Shown: positions 9,030 through 17,872 of the stretch, piece by piece
Layout: each line of letters opens with the position of its first letter
How positions within the stretch are numbered: the first letter of the stretch is position 1
DNA from: Phycisphaerae bacterium
GTDB taxonomy: Bacteria; Planctomycetota; Phycisphaerae; Phycisphaerales; SM1A02
Direction of reading: 5' to 3'
Assembly (NCBI GenBank): GCA_016795035.1
Contig: JAEUIT010000008.1
Coordinates: 1-64,000, forward strand
Length of the DNA: 64,000 nucleotides
Translations under genes and position numbers: made by a program
Notes under the pieces: model-generated
The model's input: only the letters and a program-made list of their open reading frames with translations
The model's database searches: none
What the model was told of the DNA's origin: nothing

Positions 9030-9803
9030 TCAGGACGACTTCGGCTGGAGCGCGGAGCGGGCGTCGGCGGAGTCGGCGGCGACGCCACGGATGAAGCGGT
9101 CGATCTCCGGCTGCATCGCCTGGAAGCGCACGCCGACGTCGGCGGTGCCGTCCGGGCGCGGGCCGGCGTAGACGACCGCGCCGATCGCGTGCACGAGGAC
9201 GTCATCCGCAAGTTTCGCGCGCACGACGACGCGGTCGCCGGCGCGGACGTTGGCGTCGCGGGCACGGATGCGCATGCCGCCGGCCGAGAGGTCGACGATC
9301 GAGCCGGCGCCGAGCGGCTTGTGCCGCGGCGCGCAGAGGAGTTCCGCCTGCGGCGGTCGCGCGTACGCGAGCCCGAAGCGTTCGCTCGAGCGGCGGTCGT
9401 CGACGAGAAGGACCTCCGGCCGTGCGAGACCGTAGGTCATGCGCTTCGAGGTCTCGCCCTCGGGGGCGTAGCGCGCGACGACGGTGGTCCGCCCGAGGTA
9501 GCTCGCCCCTTCGACGCCGATCCGGAGATCGAGGTCTTCGCCGACGGCAAGGAGTCGCTGGCCCGGCTTGTAGGCGGGCCGGCCGATCGTGATCGAACGC
9601 CCCTCGAGCCCGAGGATCGGCGCCTCCATCGGGAGACGCCGCTGTCCCGGCCCGGTCCTTGTGAGGGAACAGGGGGCGCCGGCGGCCGCCGCCAGGTCCA
9701 GAAGGCGGTCGACGACGTCGGCGCCCGGGATGGCTTCGGCGGACGGCTCGGGGCCAGCGAGAAGGTCGAGGGCCCGAAACGACGCATTGGTCCAGACTCG
9801 CAT
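9030..9803 (-). CDS. PilZ-domain protein (c-di-GMP receptor, YcgR-like)
   Basis: 257 aa. The C-terminal half has the PilZ signature: an Arg-rich RRSSERF segment (about residues 137-143) followed about 30 residues later by VDLSAGGMRIR, which matches the D/N-x-S-x-x-G c-di-GMP binding motif. The N-terminal 120 residues (ITIGRPAYKPGQRLLA...) resemble the YcgR-type N-terminal barrel. Such proteins change motility, secretion or polysaccharide synthesis on binding c-di-GMP. No flagellar genes are nearby, although a CheX-CheY pair lies 8 kb away. Confidence 0.8.
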   Translation of the reverse strand: MRVWTNASFRALDLLAGPEPSAEAIPGADVVDRLLDLAAAAGAPCSLTRTGPGQRRLPMEAPILGLEGRSITIGRPAYKPGQRLLAVGEDLDLRIGVEGASYLGRTTVVARYAPEGETSKRMTYGLARPEVLLVDDRRSSERFGLAYARPPQAELLCAPRHKPLGAGSIVDLSAGGMRIRARDANVRAGDRVVVRAKLADDVLVHAIGAVVYAGPRPDGTADVGVRFQAMQPEIDRFIRGVAADSADARSALQPKSS

Positions 9804-9977
9804 GCGGTCGCTATCGGACGACCGTGCGGACCGCTTCTGCCGAAGGCGCCGGTTGCTCGAGGATCCCGATCTGACCCGGTTGTAGGGATTGCCGGCCCCC
9901 TGACTTGCCGTTGAGACTCAGTCGCAATAAATTACGGTTGCCCTCGACGCCGACCGATAGCATAATTCCAGAGTCCC

Positions 9978-10316
9978 ATGTCCGTGATTCCGACACCAGC
10001 TCCGATCCGCATCCCCCTCACGCAACTGAGGCGAGGCGATCGCGCGGTCGTCGAACTCGGCGCCCTCGAGCCTGACGAGTCGAAGCTCCTCGAGGCGATG
10101 GGACTCGCGAATGAAGCGGAAGTGCGCGTCTGCCGCTCAGGCAGCATGTGCATCGTGCAAATCGAAGCGACGCGTCTCGGGATCTCGGCGGCGATGGCCG
10201 CCCGCATCCTCGCGCGGCCGTGCGAGTGCCATGGCATCGGAGCGAACGGCAAGCCCCTCGACGGCGCCGAATGCCCTGTTGCCCCGCGAGCCTCCGATGT
10301 TCCAGCGAGTCGTTAG
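9978..10316 (+). CDS. feoA: FeoA, ferrous iron transport accessory protein
   Basis: 112 aa with the small SH3-like FeoA fold: LTQLRRGDRAVV at the start, LLEAMGLANEAEVRV in the middle, and a hydrophobic strand ending LGISAAMAARI. FeoA is a cytosolic partner of the FeoB ferrous iron channel, and feoB starts 85 bases downstream. A Cys-containing tail (ARPCECHG, ECPVAP) extends beyond the usual ~75 residues. Regulation, for example by Fur, cannot be read from the sequence. Confidence 0.88.
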   Translation: MSVIPTPAPIRIPLTQLRRGDRAVVELGALEPDESKLLEAMGLANEAEVRVCRSGSMCIVQIEATRLGISAAMAARILARPCECHGIGANGKPLDGAECPVAPRASDVPASR

Positions 10317-10400
10317 GCGTCGTTCCCTCGGAACGGTCGTCCTGACACGCCGGATCGCATCGGTCGCCCGTGAGACCTCCTCTCGCGAGACGCTCCCGTC

Positions 10401-12401
10401 GTGCCGGACTCTGCGGATCTAAGCGCTCCACCTGCCACCCCGCCTGGCACATCGAACGACGCGCGCACGCGCGTTCGCCGCGTCGCGCTTCTCGGGAATC
10501 CGAACGTCGGCAAGACCACGCTCTTCAACCGCCTCTGCGGCTTGCGGGCGAAGACCGCGAACTTCCCCGGATCCACGGTTGACGCCCGCGTCGGAACGAT
10601 CGCCCGCGACGGCGCGACGACCGAAATCGTCGACCTGCCGGGCATCTACGCGCTCGATCTCGACCTGCCGGAGTCGAAACTCTGCCGCGACTGCCTCGCG
10701 GGCCGTCTCGCCGACTACCACCCCGACGCGCTGCTCGTCGTCGTCGACGCGACGAACCTCGAGCGCAACCTGCAGTTCGCGCTGAGCGCCCTCCGCAGCG
10801 GGCTGCCCGCCGTCGTCGTCGTCACGATGACCGACGTCGCCGCCCGCAAGGGCCTCTCGATCGACGACCGCGCGCTCGGCGAGCACTTGGGCTGCCCGGT
10901 CGTCATCGCGAACGGCCGCACCGGCGAGGGCATCGATCGCCTTGTCTCCACGTTGCAGGCGGCGCGAACGAGCGCCGCCGCGCCGAATCAGGGCGAGTCG
11001 ATGGCCGAGTGGGCCGGGCGCGTCGTCGAGGAGTCGGTCGGCGGCGAACGCGCGAGCGGCACCGACCACGACTCGATCGCGGACCGCCTCGACAGCGCGT
11101 TCACGCATCCGGTCCTCGGCACGGCGATCTTCGCGCTCGTGATGGCGGCGCTCTTCGTCGTGATCTTCTGGCTCGCCGCGACGCCGATGGATCTCCTCGA
11201 GGAGGCGTTCGGCGCGCTGGCGTCGTGGGTGCGCGAGCTCCTGCCCGAAGGGCTGCTCGCGGATCTCCTCGCCGACGGCGTGGTCAACGGCCTTGCGAGC
11301 ACGCTCGTCTTCCTGCCGCAGATTTGCCTCCTCTTCTTCCTCCTCTCGCTCCTCGAGGACACCGGCTACCTCGCCCGCGCGGCGTTCGTGATGGACCGGA
11401 TCATGTGCCGCTTCGGCCTGCCGGGACAGGCGTTCGTGCCGCTCCTCTCGAGCCATGCGTGCGCCCTGCCGGGCATCATGAGCACGCGGCTCATCCCCGA
11501 CCGGAGCGACCGGCTGGCGACGATCCTCGTCGCGCCCTTCATGTCCTGCTCCGCGCGCGTGCCGGTGTACGTCCTCCTCACGTCGCTCCTCTTCCCGACG
11601 AACGCCCTCCGCGCCGGCCTCGCGTTCGCCGGCTGCTACATCCTCGGCGCGATCGCGGCGCTCGGAAGCGCGGCGATCTTCCGCCGCACCATCCTCAAGG
11701 GACGCTCGCGGCCGATGGTGCTCGAACTGCCGACGTACAAGTGGCCGTCCCTCCGCGCGGCGCTCCTCGTCACCGTCGACCGCGCCCGCACGTTCCTCGT
11801 CAACGCCGGGACGATCATCATGGCGATCTCGATCGTCATGTGGTGGCTCTCCGCGTTTCCGCGCGTCGAGCCGCCGGCGCCCGCGACCGAGCTCCGCGCG
11901 AAGGCCGAGACGCTCGCCGACGACGACGCCAAGGCCGAGCTCGTCGCCGACGCCGAGCGTCTCGAGTCCGAGGCGCAGCAACGCGGATCGTTCGCCGGCA
12001 TGCTCGGCAACGCAGTGCAGCCGGTCTTCGCGCCCCTCGGGTACGACCGCCAACTCACCGTTGCGGTCCTCACGAGCTTCCTCGCGCGCGAGGTGTTCGT
12101 GACGACGATGACCGTGCTCGTCGGCACCGACGACGACATCGAGGACGAGCGCGTGCGCCAACGCCTCGCGACCGCCACGCGCGACGACGGGTCGCCGCTC
12201 TTCGACGTCCGCACCAACGCGAGCCTCCTCGTCTTCTTCGTCCTCGCGATGCAGTGCCTTCCGACGCTGGCGGTGACCCGCCGCGAGTCGGGCTCGTGGA
12301 AGTGGGCTCTCCTGCAACTCGGATGGATGTCCGTCGTCGCGTACGTCGCCGCGTTCGCGACCTATCAGGGGCTCGGGCTCCTCGGGGCGGGTGCGGCATG
12401 A
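10401..12401 (+). CDS. feoB: FeoB, ferrous iron transporter with GTPase domain
   Basis: 666 aa from a GTG start. The N-terminal G domain has G1 GNPNVGKT (residues 32-39) and G3 DLPGIY; the rest is a polytopic membrane domain with two Gate-type repeats, including LLSSHACALPGIMSTR and APFMSCSARVPVY, whose Cys residues line the iron path in known FeoBs. It imports Fe(II) across the inner membrane. feoA lies upstream and a small Cys-rich partner overlaps its stop by four bases (ATGA, 12398-12401). Confidence 0.95.
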   Translation: MPDSADLSAPPATPPGTSNDARTRVRRVALLGNPNVGKTTLFNRLCGLRAKTANFPGSTVDARVGTIARDGATTEIVDLPGIYALDLDLPESKLCRDCLAGRLADYHPDALLVVVDATNLERNLQFALSALRSGLPAVVVVTMTDVAARKGLSIDDRALGEHLGCPVVIANGRTGEGIDRLVSTLQAARTSAAAPNQGESMAEWAGRVVEESVGGERASGTDHDSIADRLDSAFTHPVLGTAIFALVMAALFVVIFWLAATPMDLLEEAFGALASWVRELLPEGLLADLLADGVVNGLASTLVFLPQICLLFFLLSLLEDTGYLARAAFVMDRIMCRFGLPGQAFVPLLSSHACALPGIMSTRLIPDRSDRLATILVAPFMSCSARVPVYVLLTSLLFPTNALRAGLAFAGCYILGAIAALGSAAIFRRTILKGRSRPMVLELPTYKWPSLRAALLVTVDRARTFLVNAGTIIMAISIVMWWLSAFPRVEPPAPATELRAKAETLADDDAKAELVADAERLESEAQQRGSFAGMLGNAVQPVFAPLGYDRQLTVAVLTSFLAREVFVTTMTVLVGTDDDIEDERVRQRLATATRDDGSPLFDVRTNASLLVFFVLAMQCLPTLAVTRRESGSWKWALLQLGWMSVVAYVAAFATYQGLGLLGAGAA

Positions 12402-12583
12402 ACCTTCCGCTCGGCGATTGGCAGTTCTGGGTGGCGACCGCGGCGGCGCTCGGGGCGCTCGTTCTCCTCGTGCGTCCCTTCCTCCGCCGCTCGAGCGGCC
12501 GTCCCTGTCGCGGCTGTCCCACGAAGCCCGCGAACCGCGGCACGCCGACGACCCTCTCGATCGAAGGCCGCCGCGTACGCTAA
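12398..12583 (+). CDS. FeoB-associated small Cys-rich membrane protein
   Basis: 61 aa: one N-terminal transmembrane helix (WQFWVATAAALGALVLLV) and a short Arg-rich tail with CRGC. This is the size and layout of the FeoB-associated Cys-rich membrane proteins that take the place of FeoC in many bacteria. The start codon overlaps the feoB stop, strongly suggesting coupled translation and a shared role. Too small for firm homology by eye. Confidence 0.7.
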   Translation: MNLPLGDWQFWVATAAALGALVLLVRPFLRRSSGRPCRGCPTKPANRGTPTTLSIEGRRVR

Positions 12584-12593
12584 TCGCCCTCTC

Positions 12594-13961
12594 GTGAAGC
12601 GACTCCCGTCCCACCGCCGTTTCATCGGACTCCTCCTCGTCACCGCCTCGACGCTCGCCGGATGCGCGACGCTCGATCCCGACGGCACGATGTCGACGCG
12701 CCACGCGCCAAAGACCGCGATGGTCCACGGCGTCGACCGCGCGGTGCTCCAGTCGAAACTCCTTTCGCTCGCCGAGTTCTCGATCGCGACGATCGACTAC
12801 GCCACGCGCACCGTCGTCGAGGCGGAACCGCCGCCGGGGGCCGTGGTCGCCGAAGCCGCGGTCACGATCCGTCTCAACGTTGCATCGATCATGACGGCGC
12901 TCGCGACGACCGGGGAGCCCGAGGCGGGCCTCCTCGACATGCTCTTCTACGCGACGCTCCGCAAGGACGCGACCGACACCTGGCTCGCGACGCGCCCGCC
13001 CGACGCGCCGGAGCAGGCGCTCGGCATCGCGTGCCGGCGCATCGCCGACGAGGCGCGCGAGCTCGCTGCGCAGCTTCTCACGCCCGAACAGCTCTCGCGC
13101 ATCGAATCGCTCGTCGACGCCTGGCGCGCCGAGCACCCGAATGCGACCTACGTCGGCCTCGTGCGCCTCGAGGATCTCGACGACCTGCGCAGCTCCGCGT
13201 TTCGCGGCACCGACCGCGCGAGCCTCGAGCCGTCGATGCTCGCTCCGGTCACGCAGGCGGAGCAGACGCTCGAGCGGACGCGCATCTTCGGCGAGCGCCT
13301 CGCGTTCGTCCTCCAGCGCATGCCCTACTTCGCGCGGTGGCAGGCCGAGGATCTCGCGATGCAGCTGCTCGAACGGCCCGAGCTCTCGATGATGGACGCG
13401 CGGCTCGAGGACACGCAGCAGGCGCTGCGCCTCCTTGCCGCAAGCATCGACGCCGCCCGCACCGAGGCGGAGACGCTGCGCGGCGCGTTCGCCGACGTGC
13501 AGGGCGCCGACCTCGCCGAGTTGCGCACGTTCGCCGGCGATGTCCGCGCGACGGTCGGCGACGTCCGCGCGCTCTTCCCCGAGGCGAAGGCGACGATGGC
13601 CGACCTGAAGAACGCGATCGAGGGGGCCGAGCGCGTCACCTCCGCGTTGCAGGCGCTGACGAAAGGCCCCGACGGCAAGCCGATCGACCTTTCGTCGGTC
13701 GCGGCCGCGAGCGAGCGCTTCGCGACCGCCTCCCACGACCTCCGCGACGCGATCGCGCAGGCGAACACGCTGCTCTCGTCGGAAGACGCGACGCGCCGCC
13801 TCGAGGACATCGCGAAGACCGGCCGCGCGAGCATCGACCACCTGATCTGGCGCATCGGCCAGCTCATCATCATCATCGGGTCGCTGGCGATGGTCCTGCG
13901 CATCGTCTGGGTGATCACGCGGCCGCGCGCGGCGGCGACGCCCACGCGCCGCGGCGCGTAG
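12594..13961 (+). CDS. Lipoprotein with coiled coil and C-terminal membrane anchor, unknown function
   Basis: 455 aa from a GTG ten bases after the previous stop. Signal peptide ends TLAGC (Cys 24). The middle is helical and Ala/Glu-rich with long amphipathic segments (about 250-410), and a hydrophobic helix (IIIIGSLAMVLRIVWVI, about 425-442) ends the protein close to its Arg-rich C-terminus. Such an arrangement could bridge two membranes or act as a periplasmic coiled-coil tether. Not recognised beyond that. Confidence 0.65.
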   Translation: MKRLPSHRRFIGLLLVTASTLAGCATLDPDGTMSTRHAPKTAMVHGVDRAVLQSKLLSLAEFSIATIDYATRTVVEAEPPPGAVVAEAAVTIRLNVASIMTALATTGEPEAGLLDMLFYATLRKDATDTWLATRPPDAPEQALGIACRRIADEARELAAQLLTPEQLSRIESLVDAWRAEHPNATYVGLVRLEDLDDLRSSAFRGTDRASLEPSMLAPVTQAEQTLERTRIFGERLAFVLQRMPYFARWQAEDLAMQLLERPELSMMDARLEDTQQALRLLAASIDAARTEAETLRGAFADVQGADLAELRTFAGDVRATVGDVRALFPEAKATMADLKNAIEGAERVTSALQALTKGPDGKPIDLSSVAAASERFATASHDLRDAIAQANTLLSSEDATRRLEDIAKTGRASIDHLIWRIGQLIIIIGSLAMVLRIVWVITRPRAAATPTRRGA

Positions 13962-13994
13962 CCCAAGGCGCGTAGCGAAGCTCGGGTCGGTAGC

Positions 13995-15188
13995 ATGCGG
14001 CCCATGCGCCGCACGTCCCTTGCCGTCGTATTCGCGCTCGCATCCCTTGCCCTGCCGCTCGGGGCCGCGTGCCAGTCGCCTCCCGCGGCGCCTGCAACGT
14101 CGAGTCCCGCCACGCCCGCGCCGCCCCTCCGCGAGCAGGCGCTCGGCAAGGTGGACCGGCGCGAGCGCGACGCCGTCGCGAAGGCGCTCGACGGCGCCGG
14201 CGCGAACGCCGACCAACTCGCGAAGGCGATCGTCGACATCGGGCCGGAGATGCGCCCGGGCATGGCGTTCCTCGTCGCCACGATGCCCGAGCGCGATCGG
14301 ACCACGCTCACCGCCGACTTCCTCGTGCGCAACGTGCAGCTTGCGTACGCCGCGTGGCGCGGCGCGCCGTGGGGCCACGAGATCGACGAGGAGACGTTCT
14401 TCCGCTACGTCCTGCCGTACGTGAACCTGAACGAGCGCCGCGACGACTGGCGCGCCGACTTCGTGAACCGCTTCCAGAAGGAGGCGTGGGCGAAGGGCTC
14501 GCGCATGGAGGCGGTGCGCTGGCTCAACGATCACATCAACGACGCGCTCAACGTGCACTACCACGCGTCGAAGCGAAAGAAGCCGGACCAGAGCCCGTAC
14601 GAGTCGATGGAGCTGAGCTATGCCTCCTGCACCGGGCTCTCGATCCTCCTCGTCGACGCCTGCCGCGCCTGCGGCATCCCGGCTCGCTGCGTCGGCTGCC
14701 CCGCGTGGACGAAGGTCACCGGCAACCACACCTGGGTCGAGGTCTTCGGCGACGACCGCCCCACCGACACGCAGCGCGTCGAGCGCTGGTTCAACGTCGG
14801 CGACACCGGCAGCGATCCGCGCGGCGAGAACTGGGTCAATGAGCGGTGCCGCGAGGAGACCGATCCCGACGACTGGGCGCACGCCGTCTGGGCTGCAACG
14901 TGGAGACCGACGGGCAAGCACTTCCCGCTTCCGTGGGAGTGGGAGATCGAGTACGTCCCCGCCATCAACGTGACGCGGCTCTACAAGACGCCCGCGAACC
15001 TCGAGATTCCGCTGTCGAAGCCGGGGCCCGCGATCGTCGACGTCTACCTGAGCGGCGACCTCACGGCCCGCGCGCACGTCACGAAGCCGGTCAGTGCCGC
15101 GACGCTGCACTTGGCGAACGGCGAGAAGTTCGACGTCGTCGTCCGCTACGCCGACGGCACGCGCGAGGACCGCACCGTCGGCCCCTAA
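13995..15188 (+). CDS. Secreted transglutaminase-like domain protein
   Basis: 397 aa with a lipoprotein-like signal (ALPLGAAC, Cys near residue 26). The core has the transglutaminase/papain-like signature: a Cys at SCTGLSILLVDACRACGIPAR (about residue 213), a His at GNHTWVEV (about 243) and a candidate Asp about 15-25 residues later. Family members are proteases or peptide cross-linkers of the cell envelope. A beta-sandwich-like segment (about 330-397) forms the C-terminus. It stands 33 bases after the lipoprotein gene and probably shares its transcript. Confidence 0.8.
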   Translation: MRPMRRTSLAVVFALASLALPLGAACQSPPAAPATSSPATPAPPLREQALGKVDRRERDAVAKALDGAGANADQLAKAIVDIGPEMRPGMAFLVATMPERDRTTLTADFLVRNVQLAYAAWRGAPWGHEIDEETFFRYVLPYVNLNERRDDWRADFVNRFQKEAWAKGSRMEAVRWLNDHINDALNVHYHASKRKKPDQSPYESMELSYASCTGLSILLVDACRACGIPARCVGCPAWTKVTGNHTWVEVFGDDRPTDTQRVERWFNVGDTGSDPRGENWVNERCREETDPDDWAHAVWAATWRPTGKHFPLPWEWEIEYVPAINVTRLYKTPANLEIPLSKPGPAIVDVYLSGDLTARAHVTKPVSAATLHLANGEKFDVVVRYADGTREDRTVGP

Positions 15189-15232
15189 TCGCCCCGCCGT
15201 TCTCGCCCCGCCCTTCTCGCCCCACCCTGTCT
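15189..15232. repeat. GC-rich 14-bp tandem repeat
   Basis: Three copies of a unit close to TTCTCGCCCCGCCC fill the 50-base gap between two convergent genes. No stem is evident. Confidence 0.5.
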
Positions 15233-15238
15233 CCCCGT

Positions 15239-16426
15239 TCAGTTCGCGAGCTGAAACGACGAGAAGAACATGTTCAGCCCGCGCTGGCCGCCTGCCCGCT
15301 GCTCGTCGAGAAGCCACGCGACGAGGAGGACACGCTTTCCGTTGGGCATCGGCGCGAGGAAGACCTGCACCTGCCCCGCCGGCGTGCCGGTGAGCGCGAG
15401 TTGCCGTCCGGTGCCGTCGTAGTCGCCGAGGCGGCGCACTTCGCCGAGCGGAACGAGTTTCGCGCCGGCCTTCGACATCCGGGCGAGCGGCGCGCGAAGC
15501 GTCTTCGTCTCATCGGCGTCGTCGGCGACGACGATCGCCTCGACCCACGTGCCGAACGGCGCGGTGACGCGGAGCGCCGGGCCCGTCGCGTCCGGCAAGG
15601 CGCTGCCCGGGCCGATCGTCCATGAGCTCGGGTACTCGAACGCGAACGGTGCCTCGGCCGTCGCCGCGTGCGTCGCCTTCGCGTCGTTCGAACGAAGGTC
15701 GGAGTTCGTCGTCGTCGCGAGCGCCGGCCGGATCGGCTCGCCGTTGATGCGCGTCTCGGACATGACGATGCCGAACTGCGCCATGCCGATGGCGTCGCCG
15801 ACGTAGAAGAGCCACGGGAGCGCCACGAAGAGGGCCGCGGCGGCGATGGCGTTCGCCCGCCACGCCTTCCACGCGACGAGAAACGTCGTGATGCACCCGA
15901 GCGCGAGGAGGATGACCGTGACGACCGGAATGAGGACGTGATGCGCGGTCGGCGGGCTGGCGACGTACGCCGCGGGCGAATCGAACGTGATCGGAAGGAG
16001 AACGAGTCCGACGACCGCCAGGAGAAAGGCGGGCACCACGCTCACGAAATAGACGGCGCGGGCCGTGCGATACGACGCCGGCGTGCCGCCGCCGATCTTC
16101 GCGCGGAGTTGGTAGAAGGCGGGCGCGACGAGCCAGTAGACGATCGCCGGCAGCGCGGCCGCGACGACGCCGGCGAGCATGACGACGAACCACGAGTCGC
16201 CCACCAAGGGCGCCGACAGCGTGGCGACGCGCACCGTCACCGCGCTCCAGACGCCGATCGCGAGGACGATCGAGAGGCCCGACGCGCGGACGAGCGGATG
16301 GTCGGCGCCGCGTTCGGCAAGCCGCCTCGCAGCGCGATCGGGGCGCAGGAACCAGTCGACCATTCCCCCGTCGCTCGGGTATGGCGCTTCGCCCATCGTG
16401 GCATTCGTCGGCGGCAAGGAAGTCAT
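15239..16426 (-). CDS. Polytopic membrane protein, Yip1-like, with extracytoplasmic C-terminal domain
   Basis: 395 aa. A soluble N-terminal segment of about 50 residues is followed by five hydrophobic helices (about residues 50-225) in the arrangement of Yip1-family membrane proteins common in Planctomycetota. Residues about 260-395 form a beta-rich domain (FAFEYPSSWTIGPG...) resembling small surfactant- or PsbP-like folds. Function unknown. It is followed on the same strand, 85 bases upstream, by ispD, but there is no sign of functional linkage. Confidence 0.6.
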   Translation of the reverse strand: MTSLPPTNATMGEAPYPSDGGMVDWFLRPDRAARRLAERGADHPLVRASGLSIVLAIGVWSAVTVRVATLSAPLVGDSWFVVMLAGVVAAALPAIVYWLVAPAFYQLRAKIGGGTPASYRTARAVYFVSVVPAFLLAVVGLVLLPITFDSPAAYVASPPTAHHVLIPVVTVILLALGCITTFLVAWKAWRANAIAAAALFVALPWLFYVGDAIGMAQFGIVMSETRINGEPIRPALATTTNSDLRSNDAKATHAATAEAPFAFEYPSSWTIGPGSALPDATGPALRVTAPFGTWVEAIVVADDADETKTLRAPLARMSKAGAKLVPLGEVRRLGDYDGTGRQLALTGTPAGQVQVFLAPMPNGKRVLLVAWLLDEQRAGGQRGLNMFFSSFQLAN

Positions 16427-16511
16427 GCGGCGTCTCCGGCGGCGGCGCCCGCGTCGATGCCGCGCCCCTCGGGCACGCTACCACGCCGCGCGTCCGCGCG
16501 GGTTCGCGCGA

Positions 16512-17309
16512 TCAAAAGCGCTTGTGCGCCGCCCGCCCCTCGGCTGACGCCTCGACGCCGAGGAGAAGCCGCACGAGGTGCATGTCCTCGGGCGTCGTGA
16601 TCTTCACGTTGCGCGCCTCGCCCTCGACGACGACGACGCTGCCGCCCGCGCGCTCGACGACCTGCGCGTCGTCGGTCACGCCGTCGAGGCGCGCCGCGCC
16701 GTACGCGCGGCAGAGAAGCGATCGCTCGAACACCTGCGGCGTCTGGATCGCGACGAGCCCCGCCCGGGGCACGGTCTCGAGCACCGGACGCGCCTTCGTC
16801 CGGGCGGCTTGGGCGGAATCGGTGACAGGCCCGAGGATCGCGTCGGCGATGGAGTCGTCGGCCGCGACCGAGACCACGGGATCCCCCACGCGCTTGAGCG
16901 TCGACGTCACCGCCACGCCGGGGATCACCGCGTCGTGCAGGCGTGCGGCGGCGAAGACGCGATCGATGAGGTCGTTCGACGCCGCGGGCCGCGCGGCGTC
17001 GTGGATCGCGACGTGCGTGCAGTCGTCGGGGAGCGCCGCGAGCGCGAGTTTCACCGTCTCCCAGCGCTCGGCCTTCCCGCCCGCGACGATCCGCGCCCCG
17101 TGAAACGACAGCGGCCCGCCGAAGCGGGCACGAAACTCGTCCATGGCGTCGGGGGGAGCTGCAACGACGATGGCTGCAACGTCGTCACGCTTCGCGAAGA
17201 GTTCGACGGTGCGCAGGAGCACCGGACGGCCGCCGAGATCCTGGCTCAGCTTGTCGCCGCCGAATCGAGTGCCCGCCCCTGCAGCGGGAAGGATGACGCA
17301 GATCCGCAT
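16512..17309 (-). CDS. ispD: IspD, 2-C-methyl-D-erythritol 4-phosphate cytidylyltransferase
   Basis: 265 aa. It catalyses transfer of CMP to MEP in the non-mevalonate isoprenoid pathway. Visible motifs: the nucleotide-binding LPAAGAGTRFGGDK at the N-terminus, IHDAARP in the middle, and QTPQVFERSLL, all hallmarks of the family; the length is slightly above the usual 230. No other MEP-pathway gene is in the window. Two copies of the dispersed TGCAACG motif lie only 15 bases apart in this gene (about 17155-17180), encoding VAAIVVAA. Confidence 0.93.
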   Translation of the reverse strand: MRICVILPAAGAGTRFGGDKLSQDLGGRPVLLRTVELFAKRDDVAAIVVAAPPDAMDEFRARFGGPLSFHGARIVAGGKAERWETVKLALAALPDDCTHVAIHDAARPAASNDLIDRVFAAARLHDAVIPGVAVTSTLKRVGDPVVSVAADDSIADAILGPVTDSAQAARTKARPVLETVPRAGLVAIQTPQVFERSLLCRAYGAARLDGVTDDAQVVERAGGSVVVVEGEARNVKITTPEDMHLVRLLLGVEASAEGRAAHKRF

Positions 17310-17317
17310 AGAGCGGA

Positions 17318-17465
17318 GAGGATCAAGGATCGAGGATGAAGGATCAAGGGGGGGAAGAACGGGAGTCAGGATTCAGGAGTCAGGAGTCAGGGAGAGAGTC
17401 GCTCTGGACTGGTGCGTCGGGTGCTCTCACCCTCGATCCTGAATCCTCAATCCTGAATCCTCGCG
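17318..17465. repeat. Intergenic GGATTCAGGAGTCAGG-type direct and inverted repeats
   Basis: Short purine-rich units (GGATCAAGGATC, GGATTCAGGAGTCAGGAGTC) on the left are mirrored by their complements (CCTGAATCCTCAATCCTGAATCC) split over about 50 bases on the right, giving a potential long imperfect stem between ispD and the CheY gene. No gene is seen here. Confidence 0.6.
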
Positions 17466-17480
17466 GCCGCAGGCCGCGCT

Positions 17481-17861
17481 TCACGCCGCCTTCTTCGCCA
17501 ACGTCTCCTCGACGCGCTGCGCCAGGACCTCCGGCGTGAACGGCTTGATCACGTAGTTGTTGACCCCCGCCTTGATCGCGGTGATCACCTTCGTCTTCTC
17601 GCCTTCGGTCGTCACCATGATGATCGGCATCGTCATCCCGCGCTCGCGCACGTTCTTGACGAACGCAAGGCCGTCCATCACGGGCATGTTCCAGTCGACG
17701 AGGACGAGCGTCGGCCGGAAGGCGCCGATCTTCGAGAGCGCGTCCTGGCCGTCTTGGGCTTCCTCGATCTCGGTGATGCCGAACTGCGAGAACATCGCGC
17801 GCTGGATGTTCCGCATCGTCTTCGAGTCGTCCACGAGAAGTACGCGAAGTGTTGAGTCCAT
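17481..17861 (-). CDS. CheY-like single-domain response regulator
   Basis: 126 aa from the ATG at 17861; the frame runs further upstream but into the neighbouring gene. It is a receiver domain with no output: acidic pair D11-D12, phosphoacceptor D56 in LVDWNMPVMDG, T/S switch in MVTTEG, and Lys in YVIKPF (about residue 108). CheY-type proteins carry a phosphoryl signal from a histidine kinase to a target such as the motor or, in non-motile relatives, other outputs. A CheX-type phosphatase gene ends 11 bases upstream, so it is likely its dedicated off-switch. Confidence 0.9.
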   Translation of the reverse strand: MDSTLRVLLVDDSKTMRNIQRAMFSQFGITEIEEAQDGQDALSKIGAFRPTLVLVDWNMPVMDGLAFVKNVRERGMTMPIIMVTTEGEKTKVITAIKAGVNNYVIKPFTPEVLAQRVEETLAKKAA

Positions 17862-17872
17862 CGCTTCGTTCC

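Noticed and set aside
10419-15317. A 1632-codon open frame on the minus strand, and a similar 1893-codon one at 27283-32964
   Set aside because: Both are antisense to well-supported genes (feoB and others; the AsmA-like gene), are overwhelmingly Arg/Ala/Gly-rich, and arise because high third-position GC suppresses stops in shadow frames.
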